Below, piece by piece: positions 54,083 through 64,000 of a DNA stretch of 64,000 nt. The DNA comes from Cantharellus purpuraceus. Taxonomy: Eukaryota > Basidiomycota > Agaricomycetes > Cantharellales > Hydnaceae. The position numbers and the translations under genes are program-made. Within the stretch, counting starts at the first letter, position 1. Each line of letters starts with the position of its first letter. Location of the stretch: NCBI GenBank assembly GCA_025174535.1, contig JALBUN010000015.1, positions 494,501 through 558,500 on the forward strand, written 5' to 3'. The notes beneath the pieces were generated by a model. The model was not told where the DNA came from. It did no database searches and worked only from the letters and a program-made list of their open reading frames with translations.

Positions 54083-54647
54083 GACGCTTGTTCAGAAATA
54101 CAACAAATACGTATATACAACCTATTTTCCTCAAATTTTATACAATACACTTCAATTCAAACTTATTTTCATATTTCAACATGATTCTCAAATTTTACAC
54201 AATATACTAGATTAAAACATATTGTGATATTTTGGCATAATTCTCAAAAATAATTCTTTTTTCCCTATTTAGTGGTGGCAACTCTCTTGAAGGAACATCC
54301 AAATATCATTGATTCTTTCTTATACAATACTTATAACATAATTTGAACTATCTTTAATCCCCACCTGGTATTTGTATATCTAAATACCCTATATAATACC
54401 AATTATATTAATACATACATTCCTATTATATCCATGTAAATGATTATGTTCATCTCAACCAAATATCTTATCTTTTAAAGTTTATTAAAATATAGAATAT
54501 ATGTTTATATTTATGAAAATTTCACACATCCGAAATCTTTTAAGATATCCAAATTGTAACTCCCTGGCTTTATGTATCATTGAAATTCTGATGTATATCT
54601 CATATACATTAGAATATTGTATACTGACATGATTCCGAACAAGCGTC
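54083..54647 (-). mobile_element. MITE copy 4 (right border of composite)
   Basis: 565 bp, same orientation as copy 3. Left flank TAA (inside the composite), right flank ATA, which matches the left flank of copy 3. Confidence 0.93.
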
Positions 54648-54960
54648 ATAGTCCATCTGCTCAGCCACAAACTAATTAATTTCCAATCATTTCCTCCCAG
54701 CTATCTGTCACCTGAGGCATGTCTCTAACTGATCCAGAGATTTTCCAGCATAGCTCAGGAGATTGTCTATGAGAAAGAGGCTAAAGTTATACACCTGATC
54801 ATCCTCTGGACTCCATTTGTGATATTTGGTCTGAAGAAGATGCTTGAGATCATTACAAATCAAATGCTTGAAGAGGTTCCAAAGTTTTCTTGGATCAAAA
54901 GAAAAACAGAAGGCCAGGATAAATGTGAATAGTCTTTTTAGTTGAGAACCAATTGCACCT
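54648..54960 (-). pseudogene. Helitron helicase-region fragment, first part
   Basis: Minus strand: QLKRLFTFILAFCFSFDPRK then LWNLFKHLICNDLKHLLQTK, EDDQVYNFSLFLIDNLLSYA, GKSLDQLE. This is the segment between Rep and the PIF1 helicase in Helitrons (usual form LWxxFKxHICDDL...VYDYGLYLIDxIL...GKSLxDFP). After 54700 it continues past a stop to AEQMD, interrupted there by the composite unit, and resumes at 46940. Its upstream end is fused to Tc1 sequence. Confidence 0.75.
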
Positions 54961-55411
54961 GCCTCCTGGAGACATCTCCTTCTAGGCGTACTCTCAATCA
55001 ACTTCTCACACTCCTCTGCCTTGACTTTACCCCATATAACCTCCATTGACATACATCTTGAGGAGAGTCAGGATGCTTGTTAAGCTATCTTTTGAGATGC
55101 TTCCAGAGATGTTCTATTGGGTTAAGGTCAGAAATTATGCAGGCCAATCCAGAACCTGAAATACATGATCATTGAACTAAGTTTAGACCAGTTTGAAGGT
55201 GTGTTTGGAGTCATTGTCTTGTTGAAAGATGGTCTTTTCTGAAGAAATTCCCAAACCCTCCATACATTGGAGTGGATGCTAGTCCAGAATTTCTAGATAC
55301 TGCTTTGCAGGCATTCTTCCTTCAACTTCTGTAAATATTCCTACCCCATTCCAGCCTATACATCCCTATACCAGGATGTTTCCTCTTCCATACTTCACTG
55401 TAGAAAGTGTT
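54961..55411 (-). pseudogene. Tc1/mariner (DDE_3) transposase fragment
   Basis: Minus strand: TVKYGRGNILVWGCIGWNGV, EVEGRMPAKQYLEILD, the second acidic motif FQQDNDSKHT, a decayed DLNPIEHLW-type third motif (LTLTQ, stop, NISGS), HPDSPQ and, after a frame change, KAEECEKLIESTPRR, the usual C-terminal motif. Several stops make it dead. It is cut at 55412 by the copia LTR, so the N-terminal half is missing. Confidence 0.82.
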
Positions 55412-55565
55412 TGTTGGAATGCACTGAAGGTCCCTAAAAAGATTGGTATGATTTGGATTATTCTGTGAGGAGATATGAATGTTTTGAGTGTTACAATTTT
55501 GCTTTTTTGCTGAGTTGGTATTTTGACTTATCTAATAACACACATCTTCCCTTTTGAGCTCTACA
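55412..55565 (+). repeat. Copia copy 3 5' LTR
   Basis: 154 bp, TGTTGGAATGCACTGAAGG to TTTTGAGCTCTACA, with more differences from copies 1 and 2 than those show to each other in the central region. Confidence 0.93.
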
Positions 55566-55577
55566 GGTTATGGGCCC
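55566..55577 (+). promoter_or_regulatory. Copia primer-binding site (initiator tRNA-Met, internal)
   Basis: GGTTATGGGCCC, identical to copy 2. Confidence 0.82.
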
Positions 55578-56330
55578 TGGCCTCCAGCTCTAAACAGTTG
55601 CTCAAACACACTTATATCATCAAAATCCTCTTATTCCCATCCACCTTTTCCAACCCTCTCATTCCCCATTAAACAACAACTTCAACCTCAATCACACTTC
55701 ACTTTTTCAGCACACTACATCCTCCCTTTCCCCCTCAGTTTCTCCCAGCAGTCATCTCTTCAGCTTCCAAAGGGTTTCAGCTTCCAGTGGTGAGAAAGGA
55801 TCCCTCCTCATTGCCTAGTGTTACAAAGCCACACCCCTGGCCTTAGTTCGCTGGTTGACTGAGGCCTCTTGTTTGGGTGCTGGAGTCTGTGGTCTGCAGA
55901 CTCATAACAGTTCACCTGATTTGCAGCGAGGTTGTGCCATCTCATTTTGAGTCCTGTTGTCTCTGAAGTTGCTGGGAGGTGATTGGTGCCATTTGGACCA
56001 TTTTCTCTATCCCTAGGACCCCTCTGGACGACTCAGGACCGTTTTGGACCCCCTTAGGACTATTACATCTTGGATTTAGTGCTCTGCACTTGATTTTACC
56101 CTCCTGCATTTCCTGTGTGTGTATCACCTCCCATATCTTGTCTACACAGCATTCGCACCATCTTAAACCATCTCACAACATCACGAACCTATCCTATCAC
56201 CTGTTCACCTGCAATAATCAAAAGCTGCATTTGAACTTGTATACACTTATCCAAAATATACTCGTATCTCACCCAACTCATCTAGTCATACCTATCCCTT
56301 GCTGCACATATCTATAAACCATGTCTACAA
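55578..56330 (+). other. Copia copy 3 leader
   Basis: Non-coding leader homologous to 27980-28730, ending at the gag ATG near 56331. No independent feature. Confidence 0.75.
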
Positions 56331-57991
56331 CCACCTCCACCGATGACACTCCCTCTCCTAAGTTCCCCATGCTCTCAGATTCAAATTATCATGACTGGGC
56401 ATTCAACATGACTGCAAGGTTACATTCAAAGGGCTTGTGGATGCTTGTCAATGGCAGGAAAACGCCCCACTGAACCTGCAGCCATGGAGAAATGGGAAAT
56501 GGATCAGGAGGTAGCAACTGGACTCATTGCATCAACCTTGGACCAAGGACAGCAAGTTCATGTTCAGGGATTAGAGGACAATCCAGTGAAAATGTGGGAG
56601 GCTCTGCACAAGGTCCATGTTCAGAAGCAGGCAGGCACTTGTTTCAATGCCTATAATGTGCTCTTCAATATATGGAAGGCTCCTGATGAGACACTCCAGT
56701 CACTGATTGGTCGTGTCAGCTCTGCCATGCAACTCTGCCAGAATCTTTGTCCATCTGATGGCTCATATACCCTAGCTAGACAAGACGAAGAACTGGTGAT
56801 CATGACACTCATTAGAGCCCTTCCTGAGTTTGACAGCTTCACATCTACAACAGGACTCTGGAAGAAGGCATTATCTCCATGTTACATGATGCCCAACTAG
56901 GTCCTTCTCTCTGGGGAGAAGCAGCGTTAGCATTCACTCTTCTCTACAACTGCTCTCCCACATCTGCACTATCCCATGGGACTCCATATGAAGCCTGGCA
57001 TGGATGGCCACAAGCCGTCTGTTGAACATTTCAGGGTATTTGATTCCACTGCATTTGTCCATGTCCCCAAATCCAAAAGGCACCACCTTGAACCACACTC
57101 TACCAAGTGCATCATGAACATGGGACTAAGGCATGGCAACTGTGGGATCCAGCTAAAAGGAGGGTATTGATCAGCAGGGATGTCATTTTTGATGACTCTG
57201 GCCACTCACACACATCCACCACGCACAATCCACCACAACAACTTGTACAACTTCCTGATGATATGTCCATTCACCAGACCACTACTTTCCCTCCAGCTAT
57301 TCCTCCAGCTACTCCCTCTTTACCACCATTGCCAGACACTACAACAGCATCCCCTCCACCATCCCCATCTCCACCTCTACCACCTGACCCTCCTCCAAGG
57401 TGTTCAGCACGCATATGCATCCCTCCCCAACCATGGTGGCTTGTCCTAAATGCTGCCCAGTACAGGAATCCTCCACCTGAGTCACAGGAGAGATGATCCA
57501 ACTGAGGGGGTGGATGACATCCAGAATGAGGGGGTGAAACAGGCTGAATCTGCCATACCATCTGTCCAACATCCACTTGAGGAACTTGTCAACCTCAGCA
57601 ATGCTCCTGACCTCCCCTGAACCATCCAGTTATCAGGAAGCCATGTCTAGAGTTGATGCACCATGGTGGAGAGAGTCCTGCGATGAAGAATATCAGTTGC
57701 TTATGGACAACAATGTTTGGATGGTGGTGGATCTCCCTGCAGGCAAGAAGGCTGTGGGTTCCAAATGGGTATTCAAACTTAAGAAGAACCCTGATGGATC
57801 CATTGAGCGCTTCAGATCTAGAGTGGTTGCAAAAGGATACACACAGAAGGCAGGTATTGACTTCATGGAAACATTTGCCCCTGTTGTGAGATTCAACACC
57901 TCAGAGTGCTCCTGGCCTTGCTGCCCTTGAGGATCTGGAATTGGACCAAGTTGATTTCAAATCTGCCTATTTGAATGGCAATATTGAAGAG
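56331..57991 (+). pseudogene. Copia gag-integrase fusion and RT start (copy 3)
   Basis: Gag opens with MSTTTSTDDTPSPKFPML-like codons, shifts near 56455, continues MEKWEMDQEVATGLIASTLD and RALPEFDSFTS, then joins directly to the last integrase codons (RTLEEGIISMLHDAQLG in another frame). About 1.7 kb, including knuckle, protease and the first two integrase acids, is missing. The proline-rich linker and RT start (57577-57930, EAMSRVDAPWWRESCDEEYQ, KKAVGSKWVFKLKK) follow with breaks near 57110, 57495 and 57895. It ends at the solo LTR. Confidence 0.88.
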
Positions 57992-59101
57992 TGTTATTTG
58001 GAAGACCGGACTTCTGGGGAGAAAAAGGAGAGGGGGGAACAGAGGGGATAGAAGGGATAGGAGCATATAGGAGGCTCAGGAGCTTAGGAGGGGATAAGGA
58101 GATGAGGGGAAACGACTGAGAGGGAAAAGGAGGAGCCCCTGTAAGCTCCACAATGATCTGAACATTCACCCTAATTTTTCTTTTGATATATTTCATCATT
58201 TTTCCCTATTTGACATCACCCCCCATTTTGTTTTTATCATAAATCACTTTCCCTTTATTCACATGACACAGAACTTTTATCATGAGTTATTAGCATGCAT
58301 ATCTTGTATAAAACATGCCTAGCTAGATATGCAATGGACTAGAGAATTTACTCTCACTTGTTTTTTTGTTGACTGTGTCTGAACTATTCGTTTCTGGAAT
58401 AACTCCAGAACGAACATGTATTTCTACAATCTTTTGCATACTCTTCCAGAGTATTGCAACATATATTCGAATCCCAGTTTTCGAAGCCTAAGCTCAACTG
58501 GTTGATTTTCTATTAAGCATTTACTCTCGTTCAAGTCATCTGCTCCTGATCCCTGCTCAAATTGTCAATATCTAGACGAAGATCACACCAGATTTCATCA
58601 AACTTCGTAGGAAGATACTACTCAAGTATATCTTCAATTTGACTATGCATACATCCAGTTCCCATCACTCCCTCTGTCCCTATTTGAAATCTACTCTCCA
58701 CACACCTGTGAGGGCAACGCTGATGACGAGGCCACAACAACAAGATACTCAATAAGTGAGAGCCGATAAGAAATAATGCCAGCTGGTACAGCGGATATCC
58801 TCAGTCTATACAGCTGTTTCTGATAAATACATGGGACTTACCTGGTACAGCAGATATCCTCAGAGATCAAGCTGAGGGGATCACACTGCACCAAGGCGAG
58901 TCTTTATACTAAATGATGGAGACGGATAGGAGAACCAAGATAGGGGAGGAAGGATAGGGGAAGTGATAGGGGCAATGAAACAGGGGAGACACACCCTGAC
59001 AGGCTGCGCTGATAGGGGTGTCAAGAGAAAATACTAAAAATAGAATATGACTTATTTGAACCCTGACAACACCCCCAGCAAGGCGAAAAAAATTTTCAAC
59101 A
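57992..59101 (-). mobile_element. Solo LTR, L4 family, in copia RT, TSD AAGAG
   Basis: Starts TGTTATTTGGAAGACC and ends AATTTTCAACA, the reverse of the copy at 6498. AAGAG at 57987-57991 and 59102-59106 is an exact duplication within the NGNIEEEVYM codons. 1110 bp long because it contains L6 (58707-59068). Without that it is about 743 bp. Confidence 0.95.
58707..59068. mobile_element. Solo LTR, L6 family, nested in L4, TSD ACACC
   Basis: 362 bp from TGTGAGGGCAACGCTG to GAACCCTGACA, flanked by ACACC at 58702-58706 and 59069-59073. The empty site CACACACCCCCAGCAAGG is seen in the 6498 copy (reverse). It contains an internal near-duplication of AGCTGGTACAGCGGATATCC. Only copy in the window. Confidence 0.93.
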
Positions 59102-60300
59102 AAGAGGAGGTCTACATGGAACTTCCAGATGGGTACAGGCAAGGAGACAAGGTTGGGAGACTAAACAAGGCCATCTATGGAACCAGGCAAGGGGGAAACA
59201 GGTGGCATGCCAAACTGGACCAAGCCTTTCATGACATGGGATTCACCAGATCCAAGGTGGACAGCTGCCTTTACCTCTACATCCAAGGACCCATCAAAGT
59301 CTACGTCCCTGTCTATGTTGACGATCAGCTTATAGCATGCAACAGTTGCACCCATCTTGACAAAGTAAAGCTTGAGCTGTTGCAACACTTCAAAATGAAG
59401 GACATGGGACCTGCAGTACATTGTTGGTCTGGAAATCCACAGGAACAGGAGAAAGAGGACATTGCACACTAATCAGCACAAGTACACACTGGATGTTTTG
59501 AAGCGGTTCAACATGGAGAATTGCAAGCCAGTGTCAACTCCTCTTGATCCAGGCTATCATCTCTCCAAGGATCTCTGTCCACAGTCAAAGGAGGACATTG
59601 AGGCCGTGAGAGGTGTTCCATACCTTGCCGCCATTGGGAGCCTTTTTAACCTTGCGATTGGAACCAGACCGGACATTTCACATGCAGTTGGTGAACTTTG
59701 CCAATTCAACTCAAATCCTGGTTTAGGTCATTGGAAGGCGGTTCAGCATGTGCTCAAATATCTCAAAGGGACTGCTGAACTGGGGATGACGTATGGACCT
59801 CCAGACTCTGGCTCCCAGGCAATGCTCCAGGCCTACTGCAATGCCAACTATGCAGGGGATGAGGACAGGAGACAGTCAACAACTGGATATGCCTTCTTCA
59901 TTGGTGGAGCAGCAGTCAGTTGGAGCAGCAAACGGCAACCCACAGTGGCAACATCCTCATCTGATGCTGAATACATGTCAGCTAACTTTGCAGGACATGA
60001 AGCCATGTGGTTGAAACAGTTGCTAACTGAACTTGGTTACCACCTTCCTCCAGTCACGCTTTATTGTGACAGCCAACCTGCCATTGGGGTATCCAAGAAC
60101 CCTGAACACCACTCAAGGATGAAGCACATTGATGTTATGTATCACTGGTTGAGGGAAAAGGTGGAAAGGAGATCACTGAAACTCCAGTTTGTGCCAACGA
60201 ATGAGATGGTAGCTGATGTGCTAACCAGGAGTCTGGTGGGTGCCAAGCATGTGAAGTTCATAGATGGATTAGGGATTGGTAGGATTGAAGGGACGTTCAT
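59102..60300 (+). pseudogene. Copia RT C-terminal half and RNase H (copy 3)
   Basis: Continues EEVYMELPDGYRQGDKVGRL with RLNKAIYGTRQGGNRWHAKL and an intact YVDDQLIACNS. One frame break near 59415 (a missing base at PAxYIVGLE), then open from about 59462 to the end: FNMENCKPVSTPLDPGYHLS, GTRPDISHAVGELCQF, RNase H CNANYAGDEDRRQSTTGYAF (first RNase H aspartate D to N), and HIDVMYHWLREKVERRSLKL. Confidence 0.92.
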
Positions 60301-60310
60301 TGAGGGGGTG

Positions 60311-60464
60311 TGTTGGAATGCACTGAAGGTCCCTGAAAAGATTGGTATGGATTGGATTATTCTATGAGGAGATATGAGTGTTTTATGTGTTACAATTTCA
60401 CTTTTTTGCTGAGTTTGTAGTTTGGCTTATCTAATAACACACACCTTCGCTTTTGAGCTCTACA
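60311..60464 (+). repeat. Copia copy 3 3' LTR
   Basis: Preceded by GAGGGGGTG. Its sequence and 30 bp of adjoining pol are repeated in reverse at 61213-61390 with about one difference. Confidence 0.93.
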
Positions 60465-61212
60465 AGAACACTATGACAGGGCAGTCCAAGACTGGACCCT
60501 GGAAACTGCAATCCAAGGATTGCAGTGTAGATTCCTACACACCCTGACACATCATCATGTGTCAAATAAATTTGACTCTGTAATACAGGGTCAAAGGACC
60601 GTTCACAAATTAATGAATGATCTAGATAAGTATGTGGGCCGCATGATAATGCCACCAGATGCATACATGTACAGGAAGAGGTTCATAACCGCAATGTGTG
60701 AACGTCTGAGAAAAGAAGTCCTCAAGAAGGGCTTCAATGCTGAGTTTAGCAGTATCGAGCAATTGTACGAAACTGCTTGATAGAGGAAGCAATGTGATAC
60801 CACCATGGTATGCAACACCTGGAGAACACAATACCACTATGGTTTGCGACACCCAGAGAACACAATACCACCATGGTTTGCGACACCTGGAGGACACAAC
60901 TAACACATCCTCCTCAACCCATAGACCAGTAGTCAATAGAACTATTGGTGATGAATACAGGGAGTCAACCCATGCCCCATGGACATGTGTATATGGCTCC
61001 CAACACACACTCACAACAAGTGAGTGTGTCAAGGTTGGAACCCTGTAATGGAAACTCTGGGTCCAATTCCAACAATTACCCTTTCAAGGGTAATTATCAA
61101 TCGAAGCCACCAGCACACATGAGTGGTGATCGATCGAACAACGTTACCAGTAATGTTGTGTGCTATGAATGTGGCCAGACAGGCCACATGCAACCCAGCT
61201 GCCCCAAACTAT
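60465..61212 (+). pseudogene. Gag fragment of a second gypsy-type family
   Basis: 60520-60780 encodes capsid helices: RTVHKLMNDLDKYVGRMIMP, DAYMYRKRFITAMCERLRKE, GFNAEFSSIEQLYETA, the retrotransposon-gag pattern of another fungal gypsy family. After frame breaks, 60945-61212 has a Gln/Asn-rich linker and the zinc knuckle CYECGQTGHMQPSCPKL. In between is a short tandem repeat (ACCACCATGGTWTGCRACAC, three times at about 60800-60890). The piece is bounded on both sides by copia 3' LTR ends in opposite orientation. Confidence 0.8.
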
Positions 61213-61390
61213 GTAGAGCTCAAAAGCAAAGGTGTGTGTTATTAGATAAGCCAAACTACAAACTCAGCAAAAAAGTGAAATTGTAACACATAAAACACTC
61301 ATATCTCCTCATAGAATAATCCAATCCATACCAATCTTTTCAGGGACCTTCAGTGCATTCCAACACACCCCCTCAATGAACGTCCCTTCA
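61213..61390 (-). repeat. Inverted copia 3' LTR and pol end
   Basis: Reverse complement of about 60284-60464 with about one difference. It begins TGTAGAGCTCAAAAGC inside the gag fragment and ends in the last codons of copia pol at 61390, where it meets an L2 LTR. Confidence 0.92.
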
Positions 61391-61857
61391 ATCCTATGTT
61401 ACACACTAGGTCCAATTAGGGGTCGGAGATTGGGTCGGAGGTTTGGTCGGAGTCGGAGAAGGAGTCAGGTATGTCATGGGGGTTGGAATGGACTTGGCTT
61501 CAGCTTATGTGCTGCGCCCTCACTAATACCGGTGTCTGAGATTTCGGAGATGGAGTACAACTTAGAGAGTTAGGATCGGACTTAGGAACTAGGTGTGATT
61601 TGATATTCAAACGGGAATGAAGTCCCCAGTCGGGCAGCTTAAATTGAAATCTAATAATAATTACTCCGGTGATGGGTCTCCGAGGCTGAAGGCCTTACAT
61701 GAGTATGTCCAAGTCCGACAGGGACAGATGTCCGGGTTCCTATGGTGATGCTGATGCATCAATTGGAACTGGAGACAGATCGGCAGGGGGGTGGTGACAA
61801 TCGGACAGGTAATGGAGACGTGGCGGTTTCCAAATGGAGTATAGATTTCATATGCGC

Positions 61858-63275
61858 TGTCGGTTCACTTAAGGAATAGATCCTATAAGCCTGCACGCAA
61901 TGGTCCTAGCAAACAGACAGTGTGTAATGCAGTTGTTCAGCACTCCAAAGATCAATCAGGTTGAGGGGTAGAGGTAGCACTGAGTAACAGGAAAGTGGAA
62001 TAGTGCTCTGTGGTTGGATGAGGATGGGAGCAAAAGGTCAGTCCCGATGGCTGATCATGCTCTGTGACTGGATGAGGATGGAGAGCCCAGTTGGGAGGTA
62101 TGTGAAAGCTGGTTTCAAGAGAAGTGACCTCTCGGTGGAGGAGGGAAATCTGATCATTGAACCAAGGTGCTTTACCTCAGTGTAGAGCTGATGGATTGTG
62201 ATGTAGAGCGTAGAGCGTAGACTTAGAGCGTGGACTTTGACTTTAGAGCATGGGCTGAAAACTTGTTGATTGATTCCAAAGGCAAAAACTAGCGCCCTTT
62301 TATATACAAATCCCCAGGGCACAACGACACAATATGAGGAGCAAATGATGCAATATGATGCAAGAAATGCTGATCAAGCCAGCTGATCAAGCGTGTGAAG
62401 TTGAACTACTAATGGGGAAATCATGGAGAAATGAAGCAACAGATAGGGGTAATCTTTGTAAGAATAGGAGGTGATGAGTAATAAAAGAACCAAAAATAGA
62501 ACAAGGATGAGTAAGTCGTGTATGAATGAATTAAAAGATGAAACAGGGGTGAGTCATATAAAAGAACAATAGAAACGTCCACCAATACCATCTTCCATAC
62601 GGCTCTGAAGGTAAATTGACCCTGAGTCACATGAGGACTTCAGTCAGCATCCACAACAAATACTCCTTATTGTCTTAGTGATCTGTCTCCATATGGTATC
62701 CTGTTCCAAGGGTATTTGGTCCCTTTGCCTGACACGATGTAACCTGAGTCGGATTGAATGGAAGGATAGGTCGGCGATGGCGACTGAAATTCTACCTCAC
62801 ATTCGACTCGTCTATCCATGTTACGATATAGAGGTGAAATGCCGAGGAATGTATATGGTTCAACAGAATTGTGAAAGAATATGGGATTGCCAATGGCATA
62901 AGAGAGACATGGTGGGGATCTTGGATGTTGAAAGAGTTTTGGAAGTATTTTGACATGTGGAGGTGGCTTAACATGTCCGTGGAGCTCAGTGTATTTTTGA
63001 TAGTCCTCTGTGTCCAGAGACCAGTGTGACGTATTATTAGAAGAGATGTTGGAGAGGGGAATAGAATTGGAAGCCATGTGAATGATGATGAAAGGATTGG
63101 TGGGCTGATAATGATTGATGGCGATGAAACACGAGTGACAATCAATGGCTAGAATTAGAGACTGAGGTAGAGAGGGAGTTGCGACGCTATTTAAAAATTT
63201 GATACGAAAAGGCGCTGGTGGAGTTGGACTGTCAGAGTGGTTCGATATACGTCCTCGATGCATCCTGGCTCATCA
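61858..63275 (-). mobile_element. L5 element copy c, TSD GCGC
   Basis: 1418 bp, TGTCGGTTCACTTAAGG to CTGGCTCATCA, with GCGC at 61854-61857 and 63276-63279. The interrupted L2 sequence (CATATGCG next to CAGGGATCTGG) is continuous at 14880. Together with copy a (ACGT) it supports a 4-bp duplication. Confidence 0.85.
62667..63077 (-). pseudogene. L5 ORF, copy c, frameshifted
   Basis: Same start MASNSIPLSNISSNNTSHW (Met at 63077). Identical layout through CEVEFQSPSPTYPS, then a small deletion near 62757 changes the frame so the end reads IPYGDRSLRQ instead of the conserved RSICCGC. The other two copies keep the original end. Confidence 0.55.
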
Positions 63276-63416
63276 GCGCAGGGAATCTGGTCGTTAATGA
63301 ATATAGTCATAACAGTATCTCTCCATTTAAGGCCAAGCCCCTGAGGCCTCATGTCTGTGGATTGAATAGGTGAGACAGTTGGGCGCAGTTGGAGTTATAC
63401 TGGGGGTCTGGAGACA

Positions 63417-63424
63417 TATAAAAG
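63417..63424 (+). promoter_or_regulatory. TATA box of the second opposite-strand gene
   Basis: TATAAAAG, same position relative to LTR and ATG as at 15046. Confidence 0.6.
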
Positions 63425-63455
63425 GAGGGGCATGATTGAGGTCTTATCCTCAAAG

Positions 63456-64000
63456 ATGTCAAACCCTTTGGCAAGCATGAGTGTGGCCAAGCTTGAGCAG
63501 TTGCTCTTGGCCTGATGGAAGGAAGAGGAAGAGGAGCGGAGATGGAAAGAGGAGGAGGAAGCAGAATGGAGGCGGAAGGAGGAGGAGAAGGCGGAATGGA
63601 GATGGAAGGAGGAGGAGGAGGAACAGAGACAGAAGGAGGAGGCAGAGGTGGAACGGAGACACAAGGAGGTGGAGGAGCGGAGACGGAAGGAGGAGGAGGA
63701 GGCGGAACAGAGACGCAAAGAGGAGGAGGAGCGGAAATGGAAGGAGGCGGCAGAGACGGAACGGAGAAGGAAAGAGGAGGAAGCGAAAGCCGAGAGAGCC
63801 TGCAGGGTCAAGGAACTTGCGGCCTCAATGGAGGCCACGAGACTGAAGGAAGTGGAGGAGCAGGCGCATGAGCTAGAAGCCGCCATGGAGGTAGAGGAGA
63901 AGGTGACTGGGACAGGGGTGACCAGCCGCCCAGGAAGTCTGAGTGTGCCAATATGGGCAGGGACCCCCGAGGTCGCCATCATCTCCATTACACAGACAGA
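63456..64000 (+). pseudogene. Opposite-strand coiled-coil gene of gypsy G6 (runs off the window)
   Basis: From MSNPLASMSVAKLEQLLLA through the same in-frame TGA as copy 1, then one continuous frame to the window end: WKEEEEERRWKEEEEAE-type coiled coil, AERACRVKELAASMEATRLK, EVEEQAHELEAAMEVEEKV, IWAGTPEVAIISIT. It lacks the frame breaks of copy 1, so apart from the TGA (probably an old CGA) this portion is coding. The Cys cluster would lie beyond 64000. Confidence 0.65.

Larger units (their letters stand above)
46941..54647. mobile_element. Composite mobile unit: 6.6 kb of genes between two MITEs, TSD ATA
   Basis: Same-orientation MITE copies at 46941-47472 and 54083-54647 bracket the cargo. 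ATA is found outside both outer ends (46938-46940 and 54648-54650), whereas the inner flanks (TAG, TAA) do not match the outer ones. The outer termini (GACGCTTGTTCAGAA at left, complement of GACGCTTGTTCGGAA at right) form the inverted pair expected of one transposon. Joining the flanks with a single ATA restores an in-frame Helitron peptide AEQMDYDPSAEL. The cargo holds nine candidate genes on both strands, including a DDE transposase. Confidence 0.88.
55412..60464 (+). mobile_element. Ty1/copia retrotransposon copy 3, internally deleted
   Basis: LTRs 55412-55565 and 60311-60464. Flanking GTGTT and AGAAC do not match. Gag is fused to integrase through a deletion near 56845, and a solo LTR sits in RT at 57992-59101. 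Several frameshifts and stops. The left neighbour is Tc1 sequence and the right a gag fragment of another family. Confidence 0.93.
61397..63314 (-). repeat. L2 LTR (3' LTR of gypsy G6), split by L5 copy c
   Basis: Ends TGTTACACACTAGG (61397) and AGTCATAACA (63314). About 496 bp without the L5 insertion. It is followed, as at 14943, by the opposite-strand gene with its TATA box, so it should be the 3' LTR of a minus-strand gypsy whose pol lies beyond the window. Confidence 0.88.

Overview
The window looks like a transposon graveyard from a filamentous basidiomycete, probably an Agaricomycete. That is inferred from the chromodomain Ty3/gypsy elements, the Ty1/copia family, the Helitron and Tc1 remains, a 48-bp GT..AG intron, and the absence of ordinary housekeeping genes. 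I see no rRNA, tRNA gene or CRISPR array.

Layout. 1-9392 holds broken pieces of one Ty3/gypsy family in both orientations, carrying solo LTRs and a 26-bp minisatellite. 9393-14071 is copia copy 1. 14072-21644 is the most complete gypsy element (minus strand), with 5' LTR, gag, protease, RT, RNase H, an integrase lacking its core, and a chromodomain. It also has an extra gene on the opposite strand between pol and the 3' LTR. 21645-27795 is old sequence with a solo LTR, a 14-bp minisatellite and fragments. 27815-33065 is copia copy 2, young and nearly intact, sitting inside a 1435-bp solo LTR. 34487-41930 is another minus-strand gypsy copy split by three LTR insertions. 41932-46558 holds MITEs, degenerate repeats and mostly unrecognised sequence.

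The most unusual segment is 46941-54647. Two same-orientation MITE copies bracket 6.6 kb of AT-rich, tightly packed small genes, including a DDE_Tnp_4-like transposase. The whole 7.7-kb block has a 3-bp ATA duplication at its outer ends. Removing it restores an uninterrupted Helitron reading frame across the empty site, so it appears to have moved as one unit. Its cargo includes a spliced 92-aa gene, a cysteine-rich protein, a membrane-anchored protein and a coiled-coil protein, none of which I recognise.

From 54648 to 60464 come Helitron and Tc1/mariner remains and copia copy 3, which contains a solo LTR that itself contains another solo LTR. From 60465 to 64000 come a gag fragment between inverted copia ends, then the 3' LTR and opposite-strand gene of a second gypsy element that runs off the window.

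Repeat names used here: copia LTR (about 154 bp); L2 (gypsy LTR, about 530 bp); L3 (1435 bp); L4 (about 700 bp); L5 (about 1.4 kb, carries an ORF); L6 (362 bp). Several insertions are supported by exact target-site duplications: TCCCT, ACGT, CTAAT, CAAAA, GGAGG, TAT, TAA, ATA, AAGAG, ACACC and GCGC. Many differences between copies are C/T or G/A transitions, and several create stop codons.
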